NCBI GenBank assembly: GCA_008729055.1
Contig: SDUX01000010.1
Coordinates: 124,001-188,000, forward strand
DNA from: Pyropia haitanensis
Lineage: Eukaryota > Rhodophyta > Bangiophyceae > Bangiales > Bangiaceae
Direction of reading: 5' to 3'
DNA: 64,000 bases
Below, one piece after another: positions 15,001 through 21,271 of the stretch; positions within the stretch are counted from its first letter, which is position 1, and every line of letters starts with the position of its first letter. The notes beneath the pieces were generated by a model. It was not told the origin of the DNA, did not search any database, and saw nothing but the letters and a program-made list of their open reading frames with translations. A program made the position numbers and the translations under genes.

Positions 15001-16740
15001 GCGGCGGCACTGCGGGCGCGGCTGGAGCGGGCGCTCGCCGATGCGCGGCCCGTGCCGTGCGCCACGTGCGAGGTGGCACGCGCGGCCGGCGCCGACACGG
15101 CCACGGCCGACGCGGTGCGGGTGGCGCAGGAGCAGACGGCGGCGGCGCGCGCCGAGGCGGCGGCGCTGCGGGCGCGGCTGGTTGCGGCGACGCGGTCGGC
15201 GTTGCCGGCCGCGGCAGCGGCGGCGGCGGCACCCGCGGCGCCCGCCGCGCCCGCCAGGGGCGCGGGCACCTGGGAGGACCTGCGGCCGCAGTTGGCGGCG
15301 GCGCGCGCGGCGGCGGCGGCGGCACTCGCCGCGGCGGCCGAGTCGGAGCGCCGGGCGGTGGCGGCGGAGGCGGCGGCCGCCGCGGCGGTCCTCCGCATGA
15401 CCCGCGCCGAGACGGCCGCCGCCGCGGCGGTCGACGACGCGGCCGAGGCGACGGCGGTCGCGAGCCGCGCCGCCGAGCGCGCCGCCATCCGCGTCGCTGA
15501 CGCCGAGGCCAAGACCCGCCGCGCCGCCGCCGACGCGGCGCGCGCGCGGCGGCGGCAGCACCACCGGAGCGAATCGTCTGCTGCGGGAGCGGCAGCAACG
15601 GCGGCACCGGCACCGGCGACGGCGACGGCGCCACCGGCGACGGCGACGGCGCCGACGGCACCGACGGCATCGGCGGCGGCGGCGGCGCCCGAGCCCGCGT
15701 CCGCCCCCGCCACCACCGCCATTCCTGACGGCAGCGTCGGCAGGGGCGGCGACGGCAGCGGCGGCGCGCCGCCGCGGGCGACCGCGCCGTCGACCACCCT
15801 CCGCGACGCGGAGCGCGCGCTGGTCGCCGCGCAGGAGGCGCAGTCGGCGAGCGACGTGCGCGAGCGGGAGCTCACCGCCGCTCTCACCCGCCTCCGCCTC
15901 GAGCTGTCGACGGTCGTGACGGAACGGACGCGCGCCGTCGCGCGCGCGGCGGCCGCCGAGGCTGCGCTCGCCGCGGCGGTCGCGCAGCGGCGCGACGCTG
16001 AGGCGGCCGTCTCCCGCCTCGCCGCCGCCGCGCCCGCGGCGGCGGCGGCAGCCGACACAGTGCCAACCGACGGGTCGTTGACCGGCCGTGCCGACCGAGA
16101 CATCCCGCCTCTGTCGCCCGTGTCGCCGCCGTCGTCGCCGCCGTTGACGGCGGCGGCCGACGCGGACCGTGGCAGCAGCGGCACAGCCGGCGCTCCCGCC
16201 GGCCGCGGCCGCCGCCCGACCGACGCGCCCGCCGGGGAGCGGCGGTGGCGGCGGCCGCGCCGCGCGGCGACCGTCGGCGCCATCCCGTCGCGGGCGCGCG
16301 CGGCGTCGGCCGACGCGCGTGAGCGCCGGTCGGTGGCCGCCGAGGTGGCCGCCGCCGCCGCCGCCGCCGCGGTGGGCGGAGCAACTGCTGCCGCGGCCGC
16401 CGCGCCGCCGCTGCCGCGGACGCCGCCGTCACCAGTGGCGGCGGCGGCAGCGGCGCCGGCGCCAGCGTCGCCGCCGGCGTCGCCGCCGGTGCGGCCGGCT
16501 GGGCCCCGCGCGTCGGGCGGGCTGCTGCCGAGCGAGCGGGAGCGAACGGCGGCGGCGGCGGCGGCGGCGCGGCCGCGCGGGCGGCTCGCCGCGTCGGCCG
16601 ACCTCGGCCGCCGCGGCGGCGGCGCGGCGGGGTCGGGCCGCCTTGGCGGGCGGCCACACTCGTGGCTCGGCACGCTCGTCCGCCGCGCGCTGCGGCTGTC
16701 GGACGGGGAGGCGGCGGACGGGAGTGAGGGCACGCCCTGA
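1..16740 (+). CDS. giant Ala/Pro/Asp/Val repeat and coiled-coil protein (5' end outside window)
   Basis: One uninterrupted frame of about 5,580 codons runs from the window edge (first codon TTG, so the true start lies upstream) to a TGA at 16738. About the first 4,000 residues are low-complexity Ala/Asp/Pro/Val/Glu sequence built from xADEPAAD-like units. Embedded in them are 13 to 14 copies of a module with core SSVGRLAAMFG followed by an AVAPTV-like segment. A Trp-Pro repeat zone lies at about 9040-9620. From about 12430 to 15560 the protein is a long Ala-rich coiled coil with KREAAEAALA-type 14-residue units. A second short coiled coil covers 15800-16040, and the tail is Arg/Ala/Pro-rich and basic. 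Cysteine is almost absent apart from one CxxC near 15060. I recognise no catalytic domain. The architecture would suit a structural or scaffold protein, but that is inference. The antisense open frames here are codon-bias shadows. Confidence 0.8.
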   Translation: MPPTDQPVAGTAATAAPPDDLPAVVAPADPKPASQDAQVDQLATDASPADDVAGDAPADGDAVAPPSDSPVADTPVAHVHADDEPTEDHTQELRADEPVPDAPAPPAPAALARESADVVVPIAEAPAEDVVVPETLPAVVDPPTVEEPAFVTPPADEPAAGLSSVGRLAAMFGAQAAVAPTVLTRPAQRPVSGSVDPEKPAAGVADVEESVPDAGTTDAPATVTNESAGGTSVSDAANMDKPAADVPAADAPAAGTRARPAPVDTAPSADTAADGASPAGKPAAGASSVGRLAAMFGSLAELAPAVIAPSTEGPVTDSADADEATADVPEAIELAVDTAAADATATDAPVFDAPVLDSPSADTSAVGVPPADDLAPGGSSVSLLAAMFGTQAAVAPVVHTRSLRTPVSDLAAADEPAAVEPAAVAPVSVVPAADAPAAEADEAAAISPATGAPLVAAPVVDAPTADPFLADAPVSDTDQPTADSPVAGASDVDEQAADTLPADAPAVDAAGVPPAADALPADDRPAGESLADRSDSHTPPADEPASDVSLVNLPLADEPADDTPADDAPLIDETTVDGPVANEALAEVLAAEAPAADAPRAAEPAVDAPAPDAPVAGAPPAGTTASDEPLAGESAAHEPLADDPATDAPTADVPMADEQTTDAEFEAVLQADKPAVDAPPGDAPLVNEPAADMPAAHVSLAEEPAADQPAIEGPPAGALQMDEPAGDTAATEAPAESRPAASQPRVTVPATDAPADADLVADAPPTDIPVAGAAPAVELAVDDPIDDAPATEELPHVEPGAAEPPADGLLVDVPASDTPPVDASLAEEPTADAPATDTPATDVTVVDVPTEIETADGAPSAAKPASGASSRGRLAKMLGSLRARAPTVIKRSAPAPVTETADPETPAADVRTAESPVVDAPTADVPAATSDAAADDEPAADVADADAAPADTLAAHTVAADTPATVAPVVDAPAVEEPAVDAPRAAEAAAGGSSRGRLAKMFGSLRARAPTVAKRSASTPVAGTVDPEKPATDVPASVAAPLDVPTAVTETDEPADDEPADDELADDEPAADVADADQPAADSLIDNTSDADTPAATAPVVAPAVDEPAAEAADAVDADEPAAGVPTLAAPAFFSPSAEVRAAEADELPKDEPVADVADADVSADDRSAAGMPSAEAPVVDAFDWFSAGAPAAEVGVPSDDDSVVDLPAASAPAVDDGAAESSDVDAPATDVLALHDTSVEEPQAQQPVADSPADDVAERAPADELVADAPAGVAPVSDDDAAAKDEPVATARPGDELVGDMPPTGTPPADADAIVSDTLAADVLADDKPADDLPHTVEHAVVDSSPARPEVADAHITEADPPTADVSLQDRLPTAGPAADASPVDAAAEDTVAAEVPPAVEPEADTPAVETPVTDPPATQADVLADNEPATEVPPADEPDTDAPATEVPPADESDTDAPAIVAPVTGADAQAVDEPTVEAPVIEVDTLAEDEPAVQAPPGDEPAPDTSSVARLAAMFGAPVATTANVDSRTAGAPVVDAVDADKPAADLRTGDAPVIVTSAADPTDVGAEAATETDEPADKELAADVANTGSDDEPAADTSAADTSAAGAADADAAAADSSAVDEPDAGAPVVDAPPAAKPAADMSSVARLAAMFGTQAEVAPTAVVRSAEAPVADIADADEPAADVSDAEESVSDALRADSRAAELAKVADDEPAADVADVDEPAADIPAADSAVADTQAAATPVVDAPADGAPSAAEPAADLSGVAKLAAMFGTPVVVDEPTGAALVAVPPAAEVPPPEAEEPADDESFLDVEGVDGRPSNSPAADRPAVDAPVVDAPGVVAPADQAPPGAEPAADGSTVASLAARFDTLADVVPAYDETTSRADPPAQDGAPAEGPADDAPTAEATAEEAPPAEVPPASEPADDALSADAPLADASAEDVPAADTRADDQAAANEPATDEPAVDRLEPTGEPAGDALATEGLLADSPMVDELAAAAPLTDAPPADEAAAHATIPDVPATDAMPAGEPLADVPLAEEAGLGAPLVDEPAADAPLVGAPPADALPADASPVMARLADEPAADVPAAEAPPADAALADELAADAPLADAPVVVEPAADAPLVDAPLADAPLVDAPLADESVADAPLAGAPATDGPPTDMSLGEKPAAEEPVVDEAASGRSVEDAPVADEPAAGVPAVDMWLADEAAPDEPATEAPPAEALLADEPAPDTSATDAPTEVQTMASTDGSIVDAPTSEPDAPGDVERAADFPGAGASADDESTSESSGSEDDAPAPDRSRIGGPATVWSAAEAPVDGVRSTEAPVADEPVADSPAAVVSDTEDDAPQPAHGALPASGVASDESGADTSATDASAVDTPTADAPSDEEPAADAPSADESAAGTPVGVAPDRAPLSQVVAPADDEPVDDVPGDGEPADDGLSDSAPGLPADTPVAGAPSAESPASDSDASADSKPAADVPPADAPLADTPATDAPLADTPATDAPATEADTPAVDVPGVAAEVPAEVEPAVRAPQADEPAVDTPAFARLAAMFGAPAAVAPTVDARSAPAPGVDAVDADKPTADVPAAVTPAIDAPTADSLATETEEPADDEPGANVADADQPGAEPSDADEESASAPVVDDAPGDTEGPAVDVPPGDDPTPDVSAVARLAAMFGTPAAVAPAVDAADVDTPAADTPAADTPAAVTPAADTPATDALVVGPTSVDTPASDARVADEPVADVSSVGRLAAMFGTLAAVAPTVVAPSTEAPVAESVDAEEPAADVADADQPVADVPAVVVLASVPPTTDAAAAEADAQVDDESSSGAADAEEAAAETGTADRAVEDAPIVGAPVVDTPADGSPPAAEPAADVSSLARLAAMFGTPAVEAPTVEAQPAESLVVHPVAGDQRVADAPAAPVVEADAPATEVNESGDEKRASDAPLADAPVVDTTVVDAPVVNPTVVTAPVVDAPVVDNPTVNAPVADVPVEEEPAVDAPVADTPADERAASAPDVTLPVTDVPVWPDSPSASETNAVAPAADAVDDLAAESAPVWPGVPSDGRSDPGAPAADAADADEPAVDTSVEDTLAAGMATGLGDQAAESAPAWPDAPSDDESDADAPAVDAGDDLASDRAPVWPDSPSDGGSDPDAPAADAVDDLAAQNAPLWPDAPSDGDSDADAPAPDAADAGEPVAATWAADTVAAGMAAAFDDQSAEDESLSAESSGDPVADSSDDNVSAASAPVFVGRTADVPPAEADEPADDELPADAADVDKPVLDSPAADTSAADAPASATDEPVGDEPAAEALPVEAPAAGTPATGTPATDTLAAVVGEPSADASIVNAPFGDDLGADAVDAAEPATDVPTAVAPVRSARPADALATETDKPVEDESATEVAVGDEPPVYVVGADEVSADEAVDVLATQADELAEEEPTADGTDANEPAVDLPAAVAPTVDATDVDEPVEVALVDVMPVVDAPAAEAPVIVVEEPTADEAGADAAQADAPVEERTTDAPVEVQPATVKPAPETTATYEPGADALAADAPAIEEPAADVVPTIGSATSALADDTPAAIAPIAEAVVPADDKRAVGAPLAGQAAVDDAAADIPAAVAPLADAPAADEPAAEAPRTQPPAANSPAGDGAEVAHADEPMADAPAVVAPITTGDATTIVQPSAASPPADEPFGDTSLADPSPPDVDATTPVAPTAAIPVADASAVDVPAGGAPTIDATAADAPAIRGGPTAALFVGAPAADTPDAVASAIDADAPAEGALTVDAQSSDAPAADLPAADTMATVEPVAPATGLPAVGAPSVDERADDAVTAAEAATSTPATDADTPTAGASPADEPVVTVGDESDASTPFGTPVSSPFASTEELPVPAAGGAEVAAVDAAPADAETVESAPVGAAPREATSAEAAPRDVAPAEAGVDEVAPANARLVEMAPEEVATQEVVTEEAATEHAVTDRTAPMEAAREEAAQEEAVPEEAVPEATAQQIAAPATETPGTTTGAPSRFALVSKFSSLRARAAAAFSRSSPTTPAEASDEAPDESDGRRSSRPVEDLMEAGDAPEQVPEDAAEAVDVPQTEEPAADESTAGEPVDDEVAAPQPPAGVPAAEGTQGAASERVREPVAPTVAPPPADPTQGGDDAAPRDEKCMVPAHADLVATLDSTAAALRATQARVADADAQRAAAEAALVDARRDVDAAAGAAVADRDAERQRLQADVAAAEAALAAVVADRSTVVGGAGVPAVGGTAAVGAVEPAPATVSAASSAEEAVQRQAAEAAAVNEAAKREAAEAALAAEVAKREAAEAAAAEEAVKRQVAEVATADAVAVRDAAEAAAADETAKREVIEAALAAEAARRAAAEVAAADAEAKRQAADAVARNEATMRLAAEVAAADEVSNREAIEAALAAEKAEREAQASLLVDEMMKREAAEAAAAENVDKCQAAEAALAEQVAQRAANDATLADEAASRQAAEVGLATEVAKREAAEAAAAGEVANRQVAEAAFADEVAKREAAEAASESGVAPRGAVTDDDEAAKRRAAEAALADETAKRQAAEAALAAAATLRSSLEAALGAAQADTAIEAARAAAAEEAAAARHATQVALDAEVAKHHATEAALADEAAARQADQVAHAEEVVKRQAAEASLATEAAKREAANAAANEEVAKREAAEAAAADEVAKRQAAEAATAAEAAKREEAEAALADEVAKRGAVEAALAAEAAKRADAEQARVAEEAKRGVAEDGRVAAEADRGAAEAAAATTAGIIDGLRGQLAAAVAARAGMESGADDADAARRALEAALARERDRGAAAERRADAADAVAADHAVAVAAAEAARVNADAARVEADARRVDADARRVDADAAAADAAAAQAAAEARLSAADDARRGVEAALGAAQAAAAAAADRAAAADARAADAERRAGASAVQVATLGAALRDVQAAADAAVVPTAPVATRDVALSDAAPAADAVDAATPADTDDLAQRLAEATAATDAADAAKDSALAAARDARDEAAALRARLERALADARPVPCATCEVARAAGADTATADAVRVAQEQTAAARAEAAALRARLVAATRSALPAAAAAAAAPAAPAAPARGAGTWEDLRPQLAAARAAAAAALAAAAESERRAVAAEAAAAAAVLRMTRAETAAAAAVDDAAEATAVASRAAERAAIRVADAEAKTRRAAADAARARRRQHHRSESSAAGAAATAAPAPATATAPPATATAPTAPTASAAAAAPEPASAPATTAIPDGSVGRGGDGSGGAPPRATAPSTTLRDAERALVAAQEAQSASDVRERELTAALTRLRLELSTVVTERTRAVARAAAAEAALAAAVAQRRDAEAAVSRLAAAAPAAAAAADTVPTDGSLTGRADRDIPPLSPVSPPSSPPLTAAADADRGSSGTAGAPAGRGRRPTDAPAGERRWRRPRRAATVGAIPSRARAASADARERRSVAAEVAAAAAAAAVGGATAAAAAAPPLPRTPPSPVAAAAAAPAPASPPASPPVRPAGPRASGGLLPSERERTAAAAAAARPRGRLAASADLGRRGGGAAGSGRLGGRPHSWLGTLVRRALRLSDGEAADGSEGTP
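481..8660 (+). repeat. dispersed LAAMFG modules inside the giant ORF
   Basis: Copies of the S-S-x-x-R-L-A-A-M-F-G core start near 484, 856, 1135, 2600, 2972, 4520, 4938, 5293, 5578, 7615, 7975, 8209 and 8596, with a diverged relative near 12000. Each is followed by about 10 residues ending in AP(T/V)V and then by a P-V-x-x-x-x-D-x-x-x-P-A-A-D segment. Two neighbouring copies (2600 and 2972) share a variant with LAKM and LRARAPTV, suggesting local duplication. Spacing is irregular, from about 230 to about 2,000 bases, so these are dispersed modules and not a simple tandem array. Confidence 0.85.
12784..14220 (+). repeat. about 30 tandem 14-residue (42-base) coiled-coil units
   Basis: The translated unit is xAKRxAAEAALAxE with small changes. 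Its period of 14 residues equals two heptads, with Ala/Leu at the core positions and Lys-Arg/Glu outside. Roughly 30 units follow one another, with one interruption around 13680-13780. The pattern predicts a long, continuous alanine coiled coil, similar in style to the TolA-like stalks of unrelated proteins. Confidence 0.85.
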
Positions 16741-17409
16741 GGGGGGCGGCCTGGTAGTGGGGGGGGGACGGAGGTCGACGGCGGTCGACCCGCTCGCCGC
16801 CGCTGTGTTTGTGTCTTGGTCGGTGGTGTTTGTGGTTGGTGGCGGGGGCGTTTGGCGTGACGGGGCGCCCGCGTCCATGGTCGCGGCGGCGGGCCTGGCT
16901 CCCGCGTCGCGCGTATCGAGTCTTGTGGTCTTGCTCTTGTCGCGTGGTGTGCTTTGGGCAGCGCTGCGGTTGCCGCGCTGCCGCACGCATCGCGTGTCTT
17001 GTGTTCTTTTTCTTCTTTGTAGCGATGACGTTACCCTGTTGTTTGGCTCTGTTGTGCCGACGATGGCGGTGTTGCCGCCTGCGCGTTCGCCACGCGGACG
17101 AAACCGGCCTTTGGCCGCGATACATGCACACGCGCAGGCGGCACTTTTTGCACGCACGTCCTGAGACTGTCCTTCTTGCCACGTGGCAGATCGCGACCAA
17201 CCCCGCAATGGGCACGGGCCAAAAAAAAAAAGAACAAACCAATGCCGTGCTGATACAGCCCGCCGGCCAACGCCGCCGCCGCCACCGCGCCTGCCCGTCT
17301 CCGCCGTCACCGCAGTCGCCGCCGCGGCGTCTGGACGCCCGCCGCCCCCCCCACTGCCTGGGACTACCCGGCGGCGGCGGCGGCCGGTGACGGCGAGTCC
17401 GCCCCCACC
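16741..17409. other. intergenic, 3' flank of giant ORF and 5' flank of dikinase
   Basis: No convincing coding sequence. The stretch is less GC-biased and T-rich around 16920-17060, contains an A11 run at 17221-17231, and ends in a pyrimidine-rich leader before the dikinase ATG, which sits in a CCACC context. It presumably holds the terminator of the upstream gene and the promoter of the downstream one, but no TATA box or polyadenylation signal can be assigned with confidence. Confidence 0.5.
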
Positions 17410-17872
17410 ATGGCTCCTCCCACGGCAACGACCGTCCACTTTACTGTCCGCGCCGCCGGCAGCCGCCCCGGCCAGGCCGTCTACCTCGTTGGCAGCGCGC
17501 CCGCAACCGGCGGCTGGTCCCCAGCCGCGGGGGTGCGGCTGTCGACCGACGCGACCACGTTTCCCGTCTGGCGCAGCCCGCCGGTGGCGGTGGCCACGGA
17601 GCGGCTGCCGCTGCCGCTGTCGTACAAGTACGTGCTGGCGGCCGAGGCCGGCGTGGACCCGGGGGGGGAGGTGGCGTGGGAGGTTGACGGCCGCTCGGCG
17701 GTGCGGACGCTGGGCGAGGCGGATGTCGCCGCCGCCGCGCCACCACCGCCAGGGGGGGGGGGGGAGGTGACCATTGATGACGGCGTGTTTGGGGTGCTGC
17801 GCCGCGGGGGTGTGGCGGGCGGGGTCGCCGCCGCCGCCGCGGGTGGCGGGAAGGGGGCGCACCGAAACGGCA

Positions 17873-17919
<47 letters not shown>

Positions 17920-20774
17920 AGTGACCCGACGCGGGGTGGGGACGCGGCGTCGCTGCGACTGGTGGAGCGCCCCCTGGACGCGCTCGAGGCGGCGGTAGTG
18001 GCGGTGAATGGGGACCGCCGCAGCTGGCGGCGGCGCCTGTCGTACGTGCGCGAGCTGTTTACCGACGACGCCGCCGCGACGGCGGCGGCGTTTGACCCGC
18101 GCAACGTGGGCCACCTGGCGACGGTCGTCGTGTACTTGACGTTTCTCACGACGGGGCAGGTGCGTTGTGAGGAGGACGGGGGGCACCACCGGCCCAACCA
18201 TCACGCCGCCGAGGCCAAGGCCATTGACGAGGCGCTCGGCGCGCTCGACCCGCGGTCGGCCGCGGCCGCCGACGCCGCCGACGCTGACGCAGACGACGGT
18301 CTGCGCGTGTTCCTGCTGCGCAAAATCTACCCGCTGCTGCCCTCCTACGCCTCCCAGTTTACCGTGTCGGTGCCGATGACGCGCATCCGCAACATTGCGC
18401 ACCGCGGGGACATCCCGCACGACCTCAAGCAGCAGATCAAGCACACGCTACAAAACAAGCTGCACCGCTGCGCGGGGCCAGAGGACATGGTCACCTGCGA
18501 GCGGCTGCTCGAGCAGGTGACCGCGCCCGGCACGTCGTACAGCGGCGCGTTTGTCTCGGAGCTCCGTACATTCCGCGACGAGCTGCGCGAGTTTTTCAAT
18601 GCCACCGCCCTCGACGACCGCCTGCAGGCGCTGGCCGATCGCGGCAGCGGCACGGCGGGGCGGCTGATGGGGCTCAAGCACGGGTGGGCGCCCGCGCTCG
18701 AGCAGCTGGCGGCCGTCAACACCCTCCGCGCGGAGCTGCACGCTGCTCCGGCCGCGGCAGATGCGGCCGACGCGCAGGCCGCGCGGCTGGCCGACGTGGA
18801 GCTCGAAAAGTACAGCGTGACGCTGCTCGCGGCGGTCGCGGCTGACGTGGAGGGCGGCCTCGACTGGGCGGTGGGGCTCGCCGCGCTCGCCGCGGCCGCC
18901 ACCTGCCTCGCCCTCTCCCGCGTGACGTCGCCCGTCGCCGAGGCCACGGCGGTGGCGGCCGAGCTGCGCGCGCTGGCGGAGCTGGCGACCGCCGACGCGC
19001 CGCCGCCGCTGCTGCGCGTGCGGGCGGCGGTGGAGCGGGCGGTGCGGCTCGTCGACGCGCTCTGCGGCGGCATCGCCGCCGTCTATGCCGACCGCGTCGG
19101 CCCGCTGGCCGCCGCGCTCGGCGTGTCGGGCCCCGCCGCGGCGGTCTTTGCCGAGGCGGAGGTGCGCGCGCACGCGGCGTTCCACATGGCCCGCGTCGCG
19201 TCGGTGGTGGGCCGCGCCGTCCGGGCGTCGCTGGGCCTGCCCCCCTGGGACGCCATCTGCCCGGGCACCGCGGCGGGCGTGCTCGTCGTTGCCGACACGC
19301 TCGGCGAGGTGGCCCGCCCCGCGGCGGACGCGCCCGTCGTGGCGGTCGTGGCGCGGTCGTCGGGGGAGGAGGACGTGCCGGGCTGGGTGCGCGGCGTTGT
19401 TCTTGGGCACGACCTGCCCCACCTCAGCCACCTCGGCGTGCGTGCGCGGCAAGCGGGCGTCGTGTTTGTGTGTGCGGATGACCCGGCCGCGTTCCGCGCG
19501 TTTGTGGAGGGGGGGGGGGGGCCGACGCGCTCGCGGGCACCCGCGTGTCGCTCGCCGTGGACGCGGCGGCGGGGCGGCTGGAGCTGACGCCCGCCCCGGC
19601 GGCGGCGGCGGCGGCGGTCGACGGCGCAGACGCCGCTGCACTGCCGGTCGTGGACGCCTCGTCGGCGGCGGCGCCGGTGGAGATTGGGGCGGTGGACGCG
19701 TCGGCGACCGCGGTGCTGGCGGCAGCGGACGTGACGGCCGCGACGGGCGGCGCCAAGGCCGCGGCGGCGGGCACGCTGGAGCGCCTCGCCGCGGACGGCG
19801 GCGGCTTTGCCACCCCGCCGTCGGTGGTGGTGCCGTTTGGCGTGTACCTCGCCGCCGTCGACGCGGCCGCGTCGGCGCAGTCGTCGTCGGCGCCGGCGCT
19901 GCGCAAGCTCGCCGCCGCATACGACGCGGCCGACGCGGGCGGCGGCGCCGCCGCCGCCGCCGCCGCCGCCGCGCGAGCCTGGATTGAGACCGCCACGGCC
20001 GTGCCTGCCGGGGTGGTGGCGGCCATCACCGCCGCGTTTCCCGCGGGCACGCCGCTGATGGTACGGTCGAGTGCCAACTGCGAGGACCTGGCGTCGATGA
20101 GCGGGGCGGGCCTGTATGACTCGCTGGCGGCGGTGCGCGCCGACGACGCCGCCGCGGTCGCGACCGCCGTGCGGCGGGTGTGGGGCAGCGTCTGGAGCGG
20201 CCGCGCCGCGTCGTCGCGGGCAACGGCGGGCGTGCCGCACGGCGCGGCGGCCATGGCGGTGCTGGTGCAGGCGATGGTGCCCGCGGCGGTATCGTTCATC
20301 GGCTTTTCGCGCAACCCGCTCGCGGCGGCGGCGGCGGCGGCGGCGGGCGCGCCCGCCGAGGCATACCTCGAGCTGGCCGTCGGGATGGGCGAGACGCTCG
20401 CGTCGGCGGCGTCGCGTGGCACCCCGTACCGCGCGGCCGTGGCACGGGACGGTACCGTCACTGAGTCTGCGGTCGCGAGCTACTCGGTCGCGCTCATGCC
20501 GTCGTCGCGGACGTCGGCGGAGGAAGGGGGTGGGGGGGGTGGGGGGACCGCCCACGACGGTCTCGTGCCGACTGTCCTCGACTACTCGACGGTGCGCCTG
20601 ACGACCGACGACAAGTACCGGATGGGCGTCTACGGCCGGGTGGCGCGGGTGGTGGCGGGCCTCGAGTCCGCGCTCGGCGGGCCGCAGGACACAGAAGGTG
20701 TGCTTGACGCTGACGGCGAGCTGTACGTTGTGCAGACACGGCCAATGGTGGCCGCGGCCGGTCGGAGCGACTGA
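17410..20774 (+). CDS. GWD3: phosphoglucan water dikinase (PWD/GWD3-like), one G-run frameshift
   Basis: Transfers the beta-phosphate of ATP to glucosyl units of starch, opening granules for degradation. A CBM20 starch-binding domain starts about five residues after the ATG (residues ~5-110: VHFTVRA, VGSAPATGGWSP, LSYKYVL). A poly-Gly linker follows, then the PWD central region (RIRNIAHRGDIPHDLKQQIK, HTLQNKLHRCAGPEDMV) and the phosphohistidine motif HLSHLGVRARQ, whose second His (codon 19429-19431) aligns with the catalytic His of GWD (SHVSVRAR). The C-terminal ATP-binding domain (MVRSSANCEDLASMSGAGLY ... VGMGETLASA ... VVQTRPMV) lies in another frame. The two halves join if one G is removed from, or two are added to, the 13-G run at 19509-19521. 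Combined length is about 1,120 residues, near that of plant PWD. No transit peptide precedes the CBM20, consistent with cytosolic floridean starch. Confidence 0.88.
17874..17919 (+). repeat. (GGC)n encoding poly-Gly linker in the dikinase
   Basis: About 15 uninterrupted GGC triplets lie between the CBM20 domain and the dikinase body and encode a glycine linker. Comparable in-frame triplet runs occur at 41656-41695, 47865-47926, 55865-55905, 56306-56360 and 58924-58993, so triplet expansion is a general habit of this genome. Confidence 0.8.
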
Positions 20775-21271
20775 GGCCGCCGCGTTGGACGTTGAGGGGT
20801 TGCCTCGGGAAGGGGGGGAGGTCAAGTGGGTTTTTTTGGGCTGTTGCGCCGGGAGCGCAGGAGCGTGGGCGTCTGGCGCACCCCGCTCCGGGCGTGGCAT
20901 GGCGCGCCTGTGTATCATTATTTAGGGTGGGCGGCGGTGGCCGGGCAGGTCGCGGCCGCCCTCGTGGTGGCACTGGGTGTTCCTTCTCTGTTGTATCTCT
21001 GTGTGTATTGGACGCGCGTGGTGTCGCCGAGTATATCCTGCGTCTGGCTGCATGTATCTATGCGCATGTGTACGTCTCGTCACGTACATGTATATGAGGA
21101 TTGGTAACATATGTGCAGTGCCCCTCCCAGGGCTCCTCTCTCGTCAAAGAGCACACACTTCCCGCGCGCGCGCAGGCAAAACACAGGGCCACGTGCACGG
21201 CTGGCATGGCAGCAGCCCTGCGCGAGGCTGCGTACGCCGCCCCTCCCGCCCGCCCCAAACGCCGCAGCCGC
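20775..21271. other. intergenic between convergent dikinase and TFIIH p62 genes
   Basis: No gene seen. It contains the two 3' flanks and an unusual low-GC tract at about 20990-21120 rich in TGTATC/CATGTAT words. This may carry 3'-end processing signals for one or both transcripts, but no canonical AATAAA is present. Confidence 0.45.

Noticed and set aside
10857..16733. 1,958-residue open frame on the minus strand
   Set aside because: It mirrors the giant plus-strand ORF; its Ala/Ser/Arg-only composition is the complement of GCx/GAx codon bias and no domain is visible.
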